Shown here: piece after piece, positions 14,070-28,669 of the stretch
Position numbering within the stretch: position 1 is the stretch's first letter
Layout: each line of letters starts with the position of its first letter
Assembly (NCBI GenBank): GCA_002104945.1
Contig: MCFH01000070.1
Coordinates: 1 to 64,000, forward strand
Direction: 5' to 3'
Length of the DNA stretch: 64,000 nt
DNA from: Piromyces finnis
Lineage: Eukaryota; Neocallimastigomycota; Neocallimastigomycetes; Neocallimastigales; Neocallimastigaceae
The notes under the pieces: generated by a model
Told to the model about the DNA's origin: nothing
The model's database searches: none
What the model saw: only the letters and a program-made list of their open reading frames with translations
Position numbers and translations under genes: made by a program

Positions 14070-15741
14070 AGTATTTTTTAATAAAATGTATAAATATATA
14101 ATTTATCAAAATTAAAATAAATATTTAGTTTCAATGGAAGAAGAAGCAGTTATAAATTATTTACTAAATGAAAGGTAATATATCATAATATATGGTAAAT
14201 ATTATATTAGCATATCATAAAAGAATAAATTTTAACTTAATTAAAAATGTAATTAAAAAAAAAAAAAACAGTTACATAAGAACAGTTCTCTGTTTACAAT
14301 ATCCAGCAAAAATAATAGCAGCAGGTGCCTTTGTATTGGCTATATATCAAAATAAAAATATTAATTGGAAAGAATGGATTAAAGAATTAAATATATCAAC
14401 AGATGATATTAAAGGTTGATATTTAATATTTAATATGGAATATTAATTAAAATAAAATAGATATAATATAAATGAAATATATATGATAAGTTCATTTTCT
14501 GATATTTTCTTTGTCGAATACTAAATTCAATTAATAGATGTAACGCTAAAATTAAAAGAAATGATAACAGAAGTTAATGAAAAAAGTCCGGTTCATCAAC
14601 CTAATAAATATTTATCCAATAAATCATTTTCACTACAAGATTTTGTAAAAGTAAATATAATTATGTAAAATAATTTTTATAATAATTTGTATTAATTAAA
14701 TAATTATAAATAGTATATTTAAAAAAAAAAAAAAAACAAGTATTGTTAACAAACTTTTTATTCTTTAAAACTAAAAAATAATATTAGTCGCCAAGTCCGT
14801 TAAAAATATCAACAATGAATAATGATATAGATATAAATAACACAAATAACAACACTTCTACTATGACTAAAACTAAGCTACTATCATCACCACCAAAATC
14901 TGAAAATTCTGACAATATCGAAAAGGATAAGAAAGAATTTAAAGCACCCGACACTAATATTGAAACTATATCAAATTCTAAACAATCTTCAAATGAAAAT
15001 GAAGACTGGGAAGTTGTTGATATGGACATTGATGAAGATGAAGATGCAATACCGAATCCAAATATAATAATTAATTCTCTAATTATTGAAAATAAAGACT
15101 TGAAAAACGGTATATTATCTTTTTACTATTAGTACTATTATTATTATTATTTGTTTATTAATTAATTTATAAATAAAATAGCCACTAACAAGATTCTAAT
15201 ATAAATTTATATATATATACATATTTAAATTAATATATATTCATAAATCATAAAACATGTACTACTTTTAATAATTTTGATTCCACATTTAAAAAACAAA
15301 AATAATTTTAATTAAATAGATGAACCGAGTTATTATAGCAAGGATAATAATAACATAAAGTATGATAGTTATAAAAATAAAAATAACTATTATTCAAATT
15401 CCAGAAAGCATTATTCCCAATCATCATCTCTATCTTACCATTATTCACGATCACGATCAAGAGGAGGAAATAGTTATCATTCAAGTCATTACTCATACTC
15501 AAGATCATATTCAAATAATTATTCTAGTTCTGGGCAAGGGTATTATAGAGGGGGTGGTTCATCTTATTATCGTTCGAGTTCTAATAGAGGAGGAAGTGGT
15601 AATAATTTTAAATTAAATAATTCAATAAACGGTAATAATATTGGTGGTTCTATTAATGTAAATAGTGGTAATATGAATAACTTGTCTCCAAAAGGATCTG
15701 GAAGACCACGAAATCCAAATTATTACCCTCAATATAAATAA
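13304..15741 (+). CDS. Cyclin of the T/K (transcriptional CDK) type
   Basis: Likely partner of a CDK9/CDK12-type kinase acting on RNA polymerase II. Eight exons (13304-13458, 13567-13789, 13911-14034, 14129-14174, 14272-14414, 14538-14650, 14788-15109, 15320-15741) join in frame to 515 residues. The N-terminal WLFTKEEL, followed by IFIHRYYM and IFLASK in the first cyclin fold (about 10-170) and by PAKIIAAGAFVLAI in the second, match cyclins T, K and L. The C-terminus (about 375-515) is rich in Ser, Tyr, Arg, Gly and Asn with a short SRSRSRGG segment, as in cyclins with low-complexity or RS tails. Exons 2 and 5 end at unusual GTTGAT donors; both are needed to avoid stops and both keep phase. 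The T versus K assignment is not certain. Confidence 0.85.
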
Positions 15742-17081
15742 TTATATTTAAAAAAAAATTTTGTATGTTTGTTAAAATATTTATAACTTTGTTATATCAA
15801 AAAAAAAAAGGGGGGGTATTTTAATAGCAGAGAAAATATAAGTAGTTTTTAATATTATATATAAATATATATATTTATATATTTATTTTTTTATAATGTA
15901 GAAAGATATTTTATTGTTTTATTTAGTACAATAATTGAAAAATAGAATATTTTTTTTTATAATAAAATATAAAAATTAATAAAAAGCGTATATAATTTAA
16001 GATAGAAAAAAAATAAACATCTCTTATGTGATATTTATATTAATTCATATATTATTCCAAAATATGAAATAACTGTAAATATTAATGTTATTACTAAAAA
16101 AAAACGAACGAAATACTCTATATATTCATTAATAATTTATTTATTTTTCTTTCTTATAAAATTTTTTTATAAAAGAAAAAATATATAGTAATTTTATTAA
16201 ATAATTTATTAAATTACATTAATGTAGAAGATTATTATTACCAATCAAAATTATTAAAATATATAATTTTATTTAGTGTATTAACAACATAAATTATTAT
16301 AAAATAATTCATTGAATTATTGAATTATTGATATTTCAACCTAAATATTTTTTTTTATTTTTCAATAAATAATTGAAATTTAATTAATACAAAAAAAAAA
16401 ATCATATTTAAATTAAAGGTAATATAACATTGTTATAAAGATAATTGTAACATATATATTTAAATATTATTGTAAAAAAAAAAAAAGAGGACTTAATGGT
16501 ATAATGAATATTAAAGTAAAAAGAAATGTAATTATAATGATAAATATTTTACATTTATCAAAATAAAGCCTTTTGAATAAATATTATTAGAAGGGTTTTC
16601 TCAATGGAATTAAATTCATAAAATTCTTTTTTAGATTAATAAAAATCATAGTAAAGAAATAATTTTCACTTATTAAGTATGAAATTAAATTCAATTTCTT
16701 AATTATAAGTAAAATTATATAAATACAAAAAAATAAATAGCATAACAATTATTTTATTATCTTAAATAATCGTAACCTAAAAATATTATGTATATGTATA
16801 AATTATGAAAAGAAAGAATATATATATATATTTAATATAATCTTTGTAAACATATTTTCATTTTAATCAGTATTATAAAATTATTTTGTAAATTTATATA
16901 AAATTAATAAATAAATATAAACTAATTAATCTTTTCATTATATTATTATTTCATTTTACAATAATATCTTTATGATAATTATTTATTATTTATATATATA
17001 TAAATAGAATAAAATAGAAAATAAAAAAAATAATAATAAATAATAAAAAAAACAAAAAATCAATTAAATATATATTAGAAA
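15742..17081. other. Intergenic
   Basis: AT-rich spacer holding the cyclin 3' UTR and the SRP19 promoter. An A run followed by seven G at about 15799-15817 stands out in this composition. No gene seen. Confidence 0.6.
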
Positions 17082-17585
17082 ATGGATTTTGATATTGATA
17101 ATATGGATTTTCCATTACCAGATCAAGGAATGTCATCTGGACCAGCCGGAATTGTCCCAAACATGACAAAAGAACAAATACAAGAAAAAATTAAAGATTG
17201 GATGTGTATTTACCCAGTATATATTGATTCAAAGAAAACTAAAGACCAAGGTAGAAAATTAGGAAAAAAAGATTGTTGTGAATCACCACAACCATTAGCT
17301 ATGTTAGAAGCAATGGGAAAACTTAAAATTAGTACTGTTTTAGAAGATAAAAAACATCCAAGAGATCAACTTAGAGCAGGTAGATTAAGGGTCGACTATA
17401 CAGGAAATAAAAAGGAATTATTAAAAAAGATAGCAAAGCTTGTTCCAGAATGTCAAAAAGAACTTGACGAACAAAGAAAAGCTGAAGAAGCTTCCAAAGC
17501 CAGTGCATCTGGTAGTGGTTCAAACAAACAAGCTTCCTCAAATAATAAAAAATCAAACAAAAAGAAGGGAAAAAAGAGACGTTAA
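17082..17585 (+). CDS. SEC65: Signal recognition particle subunit SRP19
   Basis: Binds the SRP RNA and helps assemble SRP54 onto it for co-translational targeting to the ER. Single exon, 167 residues, close to human SRP19. The core (about 40-135) has the family features: a CIYPVYIDSKKT strand, RKLGKKDCCESP, and an HPRDQLRAGRLRV segment that matches the RNA-binding region. The tail (about 145-167) is Ser/Gly- then Lys-rich, as in the usual basic C-terminus. The start is the ATG that opens the frame, preceded by an A-rich leader. No frame irregularity. Confidence 0.94.
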   Translation: MDFDIDNMDFPLPDQGMSSGPAGIVPNMTKEQIQEKIKDWMCIYPVYIDSKKTKDQGRKLGKKDCCESPQPLAMLEAMGKLKISTVLEDKKHPRDQLRAGRLRVDYTGNKKELLKKIAKLVPECQKELDEQRKAEEASKASASGSGSNKQASSNNKKSNKKKGKKRR

Positions 17586-19953
17586 ATAATATTAAAATAT
17601 ATCAATAGGCACATAAATTTACGTTATACTATAATTTTTATAATTAAAATTTGTATATTTTAATTTCACTTTTTTTTACCAAAAAAAAATATATAATTCA
17701 AAATCATTTACCATAATAGCATATGTACTTATATTATTATTTATATATATTTATATAAATTAATATATATTTATATCCAAGAATAATAACAAAAATAATA
17801 GAAATTTAGAATAAAATATTAAATAATACAATTTAATAAATCTCATAAACAAGTAAAAGAAACAGAAACAAATATTAAAAAACTAAAAATAAAAAAATAT
17901 TAAAATAAAATAATAATAAAAATAATAAACTAAAAAAAAATACAAAAATAATTTATCTTTTTTTAAAAAAACTTTTTTGAAATATTGAGGTAAAATTATA
18001 ATGATATATAATTTTTATATATGTTTGTTTATTGTTTGAATATTTACACCGATTTAGAAAAAAAAAAAAAAATAGGAAATTTTAAAAAAATAAAATATAT
18101 ATATACTCTGAGAAATCTGAGAAAGTATATTATTTTATTAATATTGACTATTCTTATTAAGACATATGTATTGTTAAAATATATAATCAATTATTCTAAT
18201 AATAAAAAATAAAATCTAATTTTTATCATATATATTTATTTTCTTAACTTTAGAATTAACAATAGTGTTTACTTACAAATATGATTTTACTTTCTTCAAT
18301 AATTAAATTTTTGTGTATATTGTGTATATATTATAATTGAATTAAAAAGAAGTAATATATTTATATATATTTTTAAATATATTTTGAAAATTGTTTCTTT
18401 TGAGAATAAAAACAAAAAGAAAAAGAGAAAGAAAACTTTTATTACAAAATTATAATAATTGAAAAAAATAAAATAAAAAAGGTGGAAAAAATAAAAAAAG
18501 GATTTTTTTTTTTGCTCCCTTTTATTTTATTTCAGCATACTATTCATCCATTTTAGGTATAAATAAATATGAATAGTATTATTAAATTTATATTGTTTGT
18601 ATAAATATTATATGTTAATCGCAATATTGACAAATTTATTCAATATATTTATTTATTATATGTTATTAAATATTAAAATTTTAGTTTTATTTTATATATT
18701 TATATATGTTATAAATTATGTTCAATACATATTAATATTGATATTTTTAATTTAGTCTTTTTGGATAAACCTATAAACCTTCCTTAATTAGTAAATACGT
18801 ATTTGAACTTTGGTTTTATTGTAATGTATGTAACATTTATTAAGATTTTTACTTAATATGGCAATTATTAAAGTAAATTGTGTAGATGAAATAAATTTGT
18901 TATTAATTACAATTATATTATAATAATATACTTTTTATTAATTGTAATATAAAAAATTACTTTTTTTGGTTACTTTTAAGATTTCCAATGTAATACAATT
19001 GATTAATAATTAATACATATATATTAAATACATATTAATATATTGAATGAAAATGAGGCTTATTAAAATATATGAACATTTAAATATTTGACTATATAGA
19101 ATATAGAAACTAAATTTAATTAAAATATATTACAATATATTATAATATATGTGTGTAATAATTATTGCTTCTTTTATTATTTTAATAATAATTATATTTC
19201 CTTTTATTGAATTGTTTAAATATTTATAATATATTTATTATATATTATCCAAAAAAATAAAGCATTTATTATTTTATTAATGTTTATATGTTTTTTTATT
19301 ATTATTATTTTATTAAAATTAGTTCCTTAAACATAAATAAAAAAACATATAAAATAAAAATTTTTCACTATTACTTTTTTTTAATTTTAACTTTTTTTTA
19401 TAATCTAATTTATAAAAACTAATTAATAAAAGCTCAAATTAAAAGTAAATATAAAAACAAATAATATGTTATTTAATTACTAAAGAAGTAAAATAGTAAT
19501 ATTAATAAAATATAAAGTAAAAGTTATATTTTATAAAAAAATAAAAATGATAAATAGAAAAGATAATCAAAGCATATATATTATACATCAATGATTATAA
19601 TAAATCCGAGTCAACAAAAAAATCCAAAATTCATATAAAACTAAATATAAATAAAATAATACGAGATTTAATAATGTTATAAAAATAAAATCTAAAAATA
19701 AATATAAATAAAAAAAGAGTGAAAGTAGTAAATAATTAGTATAACAAATATGAATGAATAAGTAAACAAAAAAAATAGTAAAAATAATTGGAAATCTCTT
19801 TTTTTATTTTTTGTTTATTAAATGACAAATATGTTAAAATTAGCTGTATTAATGATAAAAGAAAATATAATATTAATTAATGATAGTATAACTAATAAAA
19901 TTTATATTTATAAATAAAAAATTATATTTTAAATAAAATTTCAAAACAATAGC
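17586..19953. other. Intergenic
   Basis: About 2.4 kb of AT-rich DNA between two genes read in the same direction. An open frame at 18021 is low-complexity Ile/Lys/Tyr and not supported. Nothing else seen. Confidence 0.6.
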
Positions 19954-20491
19954 ATGGCCGATCAACTTTCTGAAGAACAAATTGCTCAATTCAAGGAAGC
20001 TTTCTCCCTCTTCGATAAAGAAGGTGGTAACACTATTGAAACTTCCGAACTCGGAACTGTTCTTCGTGCTTTAGGTTTAAACCTTTCTCAAGCCGAAGTT
20101 AACAAATACGTTAAAGAAGTTGATACTGGTAACGGTAAAGTTGGGTATGTATAATTTAAGTCAAAAAATAATTTATTTGTAGTATTAGTTAATAATTATA
20201 TTTACATTAATAATTAAATAAAACAGTTTCCCAGAATTCCTTACTCTTTGTGCCCGTACTATGAAGACTCAACCATCTTCTAATGATACTGATGCCATCA
20301 ACAAGGCTTTCCAAGTTTTCGATTCTAAGAACTCTGGTTTCATTTCTGCTAAGGAATTCCGTCACATCCTTACTCACATTGGTGAAAGATTAACTGATGA
20401 AGAAATTTCTCAAGTCTTAAAGGATGCTGGTATTGCTGATGACGGTAAAATTACCATTGAAGCTTTCACCAAAATGTTAAACGCTAACTAG
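19954..20491 (+). CDS. Calmodulin-like protein with degenerate EF-hands
   Basis: Two exons (19954-20144 and 20227-20491) give 151 residues, about calmodulin length, and the N-terminus [20 protein letters not shown] is nearly canonical. All four calcium loops are altered: loop 1 has Glu and Gly at positions 3 and 5; loop 2 has lost one residue and an acidic ligand; loop 3 has Lys at position 3; loop 4 has Gly, Ala and Ala at positions 1, 3 and 12. By family knowledge, such proteins often act as calcium-independent light chains (myosin essential light chain, Cdc4-like) instead of calcium sensors; that role is inference. Codons are biased to C-ending forms, suggesting strong expression. The intron is GTATGT...CAG. 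Confidence 0.85.
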
Positions 20492-23077
<2,586 letters not shown>

Positions 23078-23536
23078 ATGAATGGTGAACATAAACCACA
23101 ATTAAGAACAAATTACAAACCAAAACAAAATATTGATAAAAACTTTACTATCAATAGTAGTTATCACGAAAGCACTAGAAGACATTATGCAACTTCTCCA
23201 GGAGAAAATAAAAAGATTGATGAATCTCCAAAAGGTCGTAGACACATACAAACTCCACATAATAAAGACCATATTGTTTTTGAAACTCCAATAGAAAAAG
23301 AAAGACCAAAACCATTTGAAAAACCAAGACCAAATACTAAACCAGAATTCCATTCTAAGAAATTTGCACCATCAAGACCAATTCTCAAGAGTATCAATGC
23401 TTCTTCAATAAGTTTCAATTATTGTGCAGATAATAATGCTAACACTAATAATGCTAAAAGAAATATTAATACTCGTATTGACCCGGCTTCACTTCCAGCT
23501 GCTGGTTATAAAACTGGTTTCCATGGTATTCGTTAA
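23078..23536 (+). CDS. Unrecognised basic protein, 152 residues
   Basis: Single-exon frame opening with ATG after an A-rich leader. The protein is rich in Lys, Arg, Pro, Asn and His and predicted to be largely disordered, with no signal peptide or membrane segment. Notable short stretches are DHIVFETPIEKERPKPFEKP in the middle, APSRPILKS, and a C-terminal DPASLPAAGYKTGFHGIR. Codon use is less AT-extreme than the spacer and matches neighbouring genes, which supports real coding. I do not recognise the family. A short cytoskeleton- or nucleus-associated protein would fit the composition, but nothing seen proves this. Confidence 0.7.
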   Translation: MNGEHKPQLRTNYKPKQNIDKNFTINSSYHESTRRHYATSPGENKKIDESPKGRRHIQTPHNKDHIVFETPIEKERPKPFEKPRPNTKPEFHSKKFAPSRPILKSINASSISFNYCADNNANTNNAKRNINTRIDPASLPAAGYKTGFHGIR

Positions 23537-24036
23537 ATAACAAGAATAAGATGATAAAATATCATTAAAAATATAAGATATTACGAAAATCAATATTGTT
23601 AATATATACATAATTTTAAGTATAAATAATAGTTCAAAAATATTTTAATTATATATATATATTTATATTTAAATCTTTCTTAAAATAAATATTTCTTAAA
23701 ATACTTATTAAATTTGAAAGATTTAATAACAAAAAATAATTTATTATTGGTATTTCTTTTAATATTATTAAAATTTTTATATGTTTATAAATTCATTTAA
23801 TTTATACATTTTTAATAAATAAATTGAAATTTATTATAAAAATATATATATATTATATAATTAAAATATTTGAAGTATTATGGATTTCTTAACAAATAAT
23901 TTAAAATACCAATCTAAAAGAAAATATAAAATATTAATAGAATATATAAAATAAGAAGGTGACATAAAAATATATTGTGAGATAAACTCGTATTATTTTT
24001 TTATGTTTCTTTATAAAAAAAACTAAAATAATAACA

Positions 24037-24086
<50 letters not shown>

Positions 24087-24378
24087 TAATAGAAATAAAA
24101 AATTAAATTAATAATAAATATATAAATATAAATGTCATAGTTTATATAAATTTACTTTTAAATAATTTGAAATAATAAATAAAAATAAATATATATAAAA
24201 ATAAAAATATGGAAATGGAAATTGTGAATGATTATTATTAAAAAATTATTAATATATATTAAAATAATTTATAATTATTTATTTATTATTACAATATTAT
24301 TTTTTTTTCTTTAATTAAATGTTTATTATTTAAATATATTTATTTGTTGTTAAAAACCCTGTTTATTTTAAAGTTTTT
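23537..24378. other. Convergent intergenic region
   Basis: AT-rich spacer between the 3' ends of a plus-strand and a minus-strand gene. It contains an AAT repeat at about 24041-24085. No gene seen. Confidence 0.6.
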
Positions 24379-25223
24379 TTAAGCAATTCTTAAAATTAAG
24401 TGAATACCACTATCAGAAAATATAGGTTCACTTAATTGATTGACTTCTAAGGCAAATGAAGCTTCTTCAAAAGAAGCTAAAATAATATAATTTAATAAGA
24501 TAATATAATAAATAAAATATATTATTATTAATTTATAATTATTTTATAATAACCATATTTATAAAAATAGAATAATATCTAAAATAAAATATCTATATTA
24601 AAGTAGAAAAATTAATATAATATTTACGTTGCATTTTTCCACGACCAAAGAATCCTAAATCACCTCCATTTCTTGCTGAGCCGCAATCACTTTCAGTCTT
24701 TGCTAATTCTTGTAAACTTATTTCACCACTTGCAATTCTTTCTCTATAACCCTTAATGATTTCTAAAGCTTCTTCCTTAGTTCTTGTAATATTAGCTTCT
24801 TTCCATGAAGAAGGTCTTCTTGATTGATTATGTTTTACTAAAAGATGACAAACTCTAACTTGTGGTTCATTTGAATCATCTTCTGGTTTTTCCCATCTTG
24901 ATTCTCCTGTTCTTGGATTGAAATAGTAGACTCTATTATTTATATTTTTTTTACATTATTATATTTTAATATTTTTACTTCAATTTTTTAATAATACTGA
25001 AAAGATATATATAATTCATGTTTCATTTTAATTTATTTCTATTATTTTTAAATTTTAAAATTTTATTTATTTATTAACCTGTTTCTACTTCTTGACCATT
25101 TTTCTTCCCAAACCTTATAAATAAATGTTTTTAAAATAATGATTTTTATTAATAAAGCTATGTAAAATGATATGTATATTATTTATTCCTTATCAATTTA
25201 TTTAATTATTAATGCAATACCAT
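24379..25223 (-). CDS. ESS1: Peptidyl-prolyl isomerase Pin1/Ess1 (parvulin with WW domain)
   Basis: Isomerises phospho-Ser/Thr-Pro bonds, classically in the RNA polymerase II C-terminal domain. Minus-strand exons 25223-25221, 25113-25079, 24932-24628 and 24476-24379 keep frame and give 146 residues. The WW domain (3-29) has both tryptophans and the YYF core. The parvulin domain (about 38-146) has HLLVKH, the phosphate-binding QSRRPSSW loop, catalytic [18 protein letters not shown] and SGIHLILR. The inferred first exon is the ATG alone followed by GTATTG; it is the only minus-strand ATG between the WW exon and the divergent gene. The usual Leu-Pro-x-Gly before the first Trp is missing (Met-Val-Trp instead), so the 5' end is the least certain part. 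Confidence 0.92.
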
Positions 25224-25420
25224 TTTTTGATTATCTTAAAATATTTTTAAATCTTGAAAAGAAGAAAATTTCAAATAACTTATATTATTAATATTATATG
25301 TAATTTAAAATTGGATAAATTAAAATTAATTTTAAATATTATTAATTTAAGATAATGTATGTATAATAAAAAAAAATTTTTTTTAAAAAAAATCAAAACT
25401 TATTCTTTATTCTTAATAAA
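25224..25420. promoter_or_regulatory. Probable bidirectional promoter ESS1/SF3B5
   Basis: Only 197 bases separate the two inferred divergent start codons, so both promoters and 5' UTRs must share or overlap here. The sequence is nearly all A and T; no specific factor site is claimed. Confidence 0.5.
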
Positions 25421-26494
25421 ATGGTAATATTTAGTAAAATGAATAGCAAATGTAATAATTAAGAATAATATTAATTTATTATTATTACAATATAATATAA
25501 ATAGGATCGCTTAAATTTAAACAGTCAATTGGAACATTGTAAGATTGTTATATATATTAATAACTTTTAAATTCAGCTAGACAATAAAACTCATCTTATT
25601 GAAATAATTATCTATTTTATTATTATTAATTATTTTTGATAAAATAGTACAATCGAAATATGTTGGTACAGGACATGCTGATACAAACAAATTGTAATTT
25701 TCAATAATATTTCTTTTTTCTGTAAATTTGAATTTCATTCAAAATAATATTATATATTTGGATTTCATTACAATTCAATTCAATGCCATTTAATTAAAAA
25801 AAGTAATCTTGAAACATCAATATTTTTTAGATGAAAGATAGTATAATATCAATTAAAAAACAAAATTAAAGAAATGAAATCTATCGTTATAAAATCGACA
25901 TTTCAATAATAGTATTATTATATATATGATATTTATTATTTTTATTCTTTTTTCAATCGATTAATTACAGGAATAATAAATATTAGAAATAAAAAATTAA
26001 CAATTATATAAATTTCAATTAAAATAATACTATTTGAATATTTTTCATTTAAAAGGAGTATTTTCAAATAATCAAATTGTTATTATCATCATTTTTAAAT
26101 TCATTATGAAAGTTTAATAATAAAATCAATCACTAAAATAAAGAAAATAATTTGATAAAGCTTATTTTTTTAAAAAAAAAATATTATTAAAGAATATAAT
26201 GTTTAAAATTATAGACATTTTAAAAAATAAAATAGAAATAATAATATGTGATAATAACTTATTAAAACACATCGAACATGATACATTATTTGTAAAAAAC
26301 AATATTTTAATTTTTTTTTTTTCATTTTAATATTTATAAAGTGAATGGTTGCAAAATCAACATCGTGATAGCTATGCTTCTTATTTAGGACATTATGGAA
26401 TGTTAACTTATTTCTCAATAGCCGAAAATGAAAGTATTGGAAGAATGAAATTTAATTATCTCGAAGTAAGTTTATGATTTTATAATAATAATAA

Positions 26495-26563
<69 letters not shown>

Positions 26564-26720
26564 TAAACTTTATATATATATATATTCTTTTTTAACCAGA
26601 AAATGTTACAACCATGGTAATTTTATATTTAATATAATATGTTTAAGATTTTAAATATATACTAACTTTTCTTTATTGTTGTTATATAATAGCGGCCCTC
26701 CAATTAAGAAGGAAGATTAA
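25421..26720 (+). CDS. SF3B5: Splicing factor 3B subunit 5 (SF3b10)
   Basis: Small subunit of the U2 snRNP SF3b complex that acts in branch-point recognition. Exons 25505-25538, 25648-25693, 26342-26465, 26600-26616 and 26693-26720 join in frame, plus an inferred first exon 25421-25423 containing just the ATG, for 83 residues (human 86). Family hallmarks: SQLEHLQSKYVGTGHADTNK, EWLQNQHRDSY, FSIAENES and KMLQPCGPP before a short Lys/Glu end. The start is uncertain: an ATG at 25355 followed by a GTATAA donor would also keep phase and add one residue. Five introns split an 83-codon gene, and one exon is only 17 bases. An AAT repeat (26483-26563) lies in an intron. Confidence 0.9.
26483..26563. 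repeat. (AAT)n microsatellite in an SF3B5 intron
   Basis: About 80 bases of AAT repeat, within the intron between 26465 and 26600. Confidence 0.9.
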
Positions 26721-27632
26721 ATGATGATGATGATAAATAATATTATTATTATTCATTTTCATTAGTTTAATTTTTAATTATAGTATTATAACTAGTATTA
26801 TAATTGATTTTACAATAATTTTAATTTTTTTTTTTTTATTCATCTATTTATATTTGTAAAATTATTATTCAATATTAATAAATAATTTATTTATCACAAT
26901 ATTTATTTATTTATTTATTTACTTATTTATTTATTTATTTATATTTATTTATTAATTAACATTTAATAAATAATTTTTACCATAATTTTCTATAAGTATT
27001 ATTTTTATTTTTTTAAGGATTAGTGGTGTTCTAGTTTATTCTTAAATTTAATATTTTGTGTTTGCTTCCTATTTATAGATTAATTTCATCAATATATTAA
27101 GTAATATAATGGATCATATATTATATTGAATAACAATATATTTAATTTAATAAAAATAATTATCTTTATTATTATAATTAGAAACCAAAAAAATGATATA
27201 AATAATTTTTATAAAATATTTTTTTAAAATATTTTTCTTATTACAATAGTATTTGTATTTATATAAAAATCTTTTAAAGTAAGTATATAGCAAAGAAAAA
27301 AAAAAAGTATTTTTTAAAGAAATAAATAATAAGAAGGAAAGGAATTAATTAAAATTGCAGGGAATATATATAGACAAAAATTTTGGAACATTTATAATTA
27401 AACATCAATAATTCCGAAATCATAAATAAACAGTATTTATTTATTAAGGAAAATAAAGTAAACTATATATGTATATATATAAAAGAGAGAAAGAAAAAGG
27501 AAAAAGAAAAGGAAAAGAAATATATATATAAAAAACTTATAATAATATATGTTTTTAATTTAAAAGGAAAATAAATTCTAATATTAAATAATTAACTGTT
27601 TTTAAAATTAAATTTTAATAACAGTAATAAAA
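26721..27632. other. Intergenic
   Basis: AT-rich spacer with a TTTA repeat (about 26899-26950) and a purine-rich GAAAAAGG-type stretch at about 27480-27520, just upstream of the next gene. No gene seen. Confidence 0.6.
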
Positions 27633-28669
27633 ATGGAATCTTTTCAAGGAAGAGCACCACCAACTGGTTGGAATGATTTACCTGCTAATATAAGTCCAAA
27701 TCTTAAATTCGGAGGAGGTTCATCAAGAACAAAAAGATTTAATCGTAATAATTTATATCAACAGTATTATAGTAATAATAGTTTATACTCTAATGCCTCT
27801 TCTGCTAGTTCACAAGAATATGGATTAAATCAAAATCAAATGAGCTCTCAAGGTTCATTCGTTAATCCAAATGGCCCACCTCCAATGATGGGACAAGTTA
27901 ACACCCCACCAATGATGGGTAGTCAAAATAATTTAAATCAACAACCACCTGTCCAACAACCACCAATGATGGGAATGCAACAAAACAATAGTCAAATTCC
28001 ATCAGTTAACTATTTCAACCCAGCATCCTCTATCCCAACCCCAACATTTAATAATCAAAATGATTATAATAACAATATCAATACTTATCAACCAAATAAT
28101 TACAATAACCAAACTGTTACCCCAAATTATAACAGTAATACTTCATTAAATGCTGCTGCTCCAGCTCCAGCTCCAGTTAGTAATATTTCTGGTGATAAGA
28201 AGAACTATATAATGTCTGTTTATAATAAGCATCTTGATACTTACAATAATTCATGTAGTGTAAGTTTAATGTATAATTAATAATAGTATAATATTTAAGC
28301 AAAACTAAAAAAGGTTTTTGTATATTTATATTAAATTTGAAATATAGTTATTCCAAAGAAGAATTTATGAAGATGCTCGACAAAGAATAAATACTATGTA
28401 CGAACAATTAAATGGTAATATGATAGATGAACAAACTGTTGCTATGTTAGAAGCTATTGCTAATGGTAAATTTTTAATTATAAAATATTGATAATAAATA
28501 TTATATTTAACCTTTTTTTTTTTTTTTAATTTAAATTTTTTTATTAGCTCTCGAAACTAAAGATTCTAACACAGCTAATACAAACGCTTCATATTTAATG
28601 AGAATGTCAAATGAAATGAAGTGGGTTTTAGGTGTTAAAGAACTTGTCGATTTTATCTTCGGCAACTAG
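27633..28669 (+). CDS. SRA1-domain protein
   Basis: Exons 27633-28259, 28348-28465 and 28548-28669 join in frame to 288 residues. The N-terminus has GWNDLP, as in the SRA1 (steroid receptor RNA activator protein) family. A long Asn/Gln/Pro-rich middle contains repeated PPMMG motifs. The C-terminal helical domain (about 195-288) ends MKWVLGVKELVDF, matching the SRA1/Sec31 C-terminal helical bundle. In animals SRA1 protein is linked to transcription and splicing regulation; the same fold ends Sec31 of COPII coats. GWND together with the Pro-Met repeats favours an SRA1 protein over a Sec31 fragment, and no WD40 region lies upstream. The cellular role in fungi is not established by the sequence. 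Confidence 0.8.
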
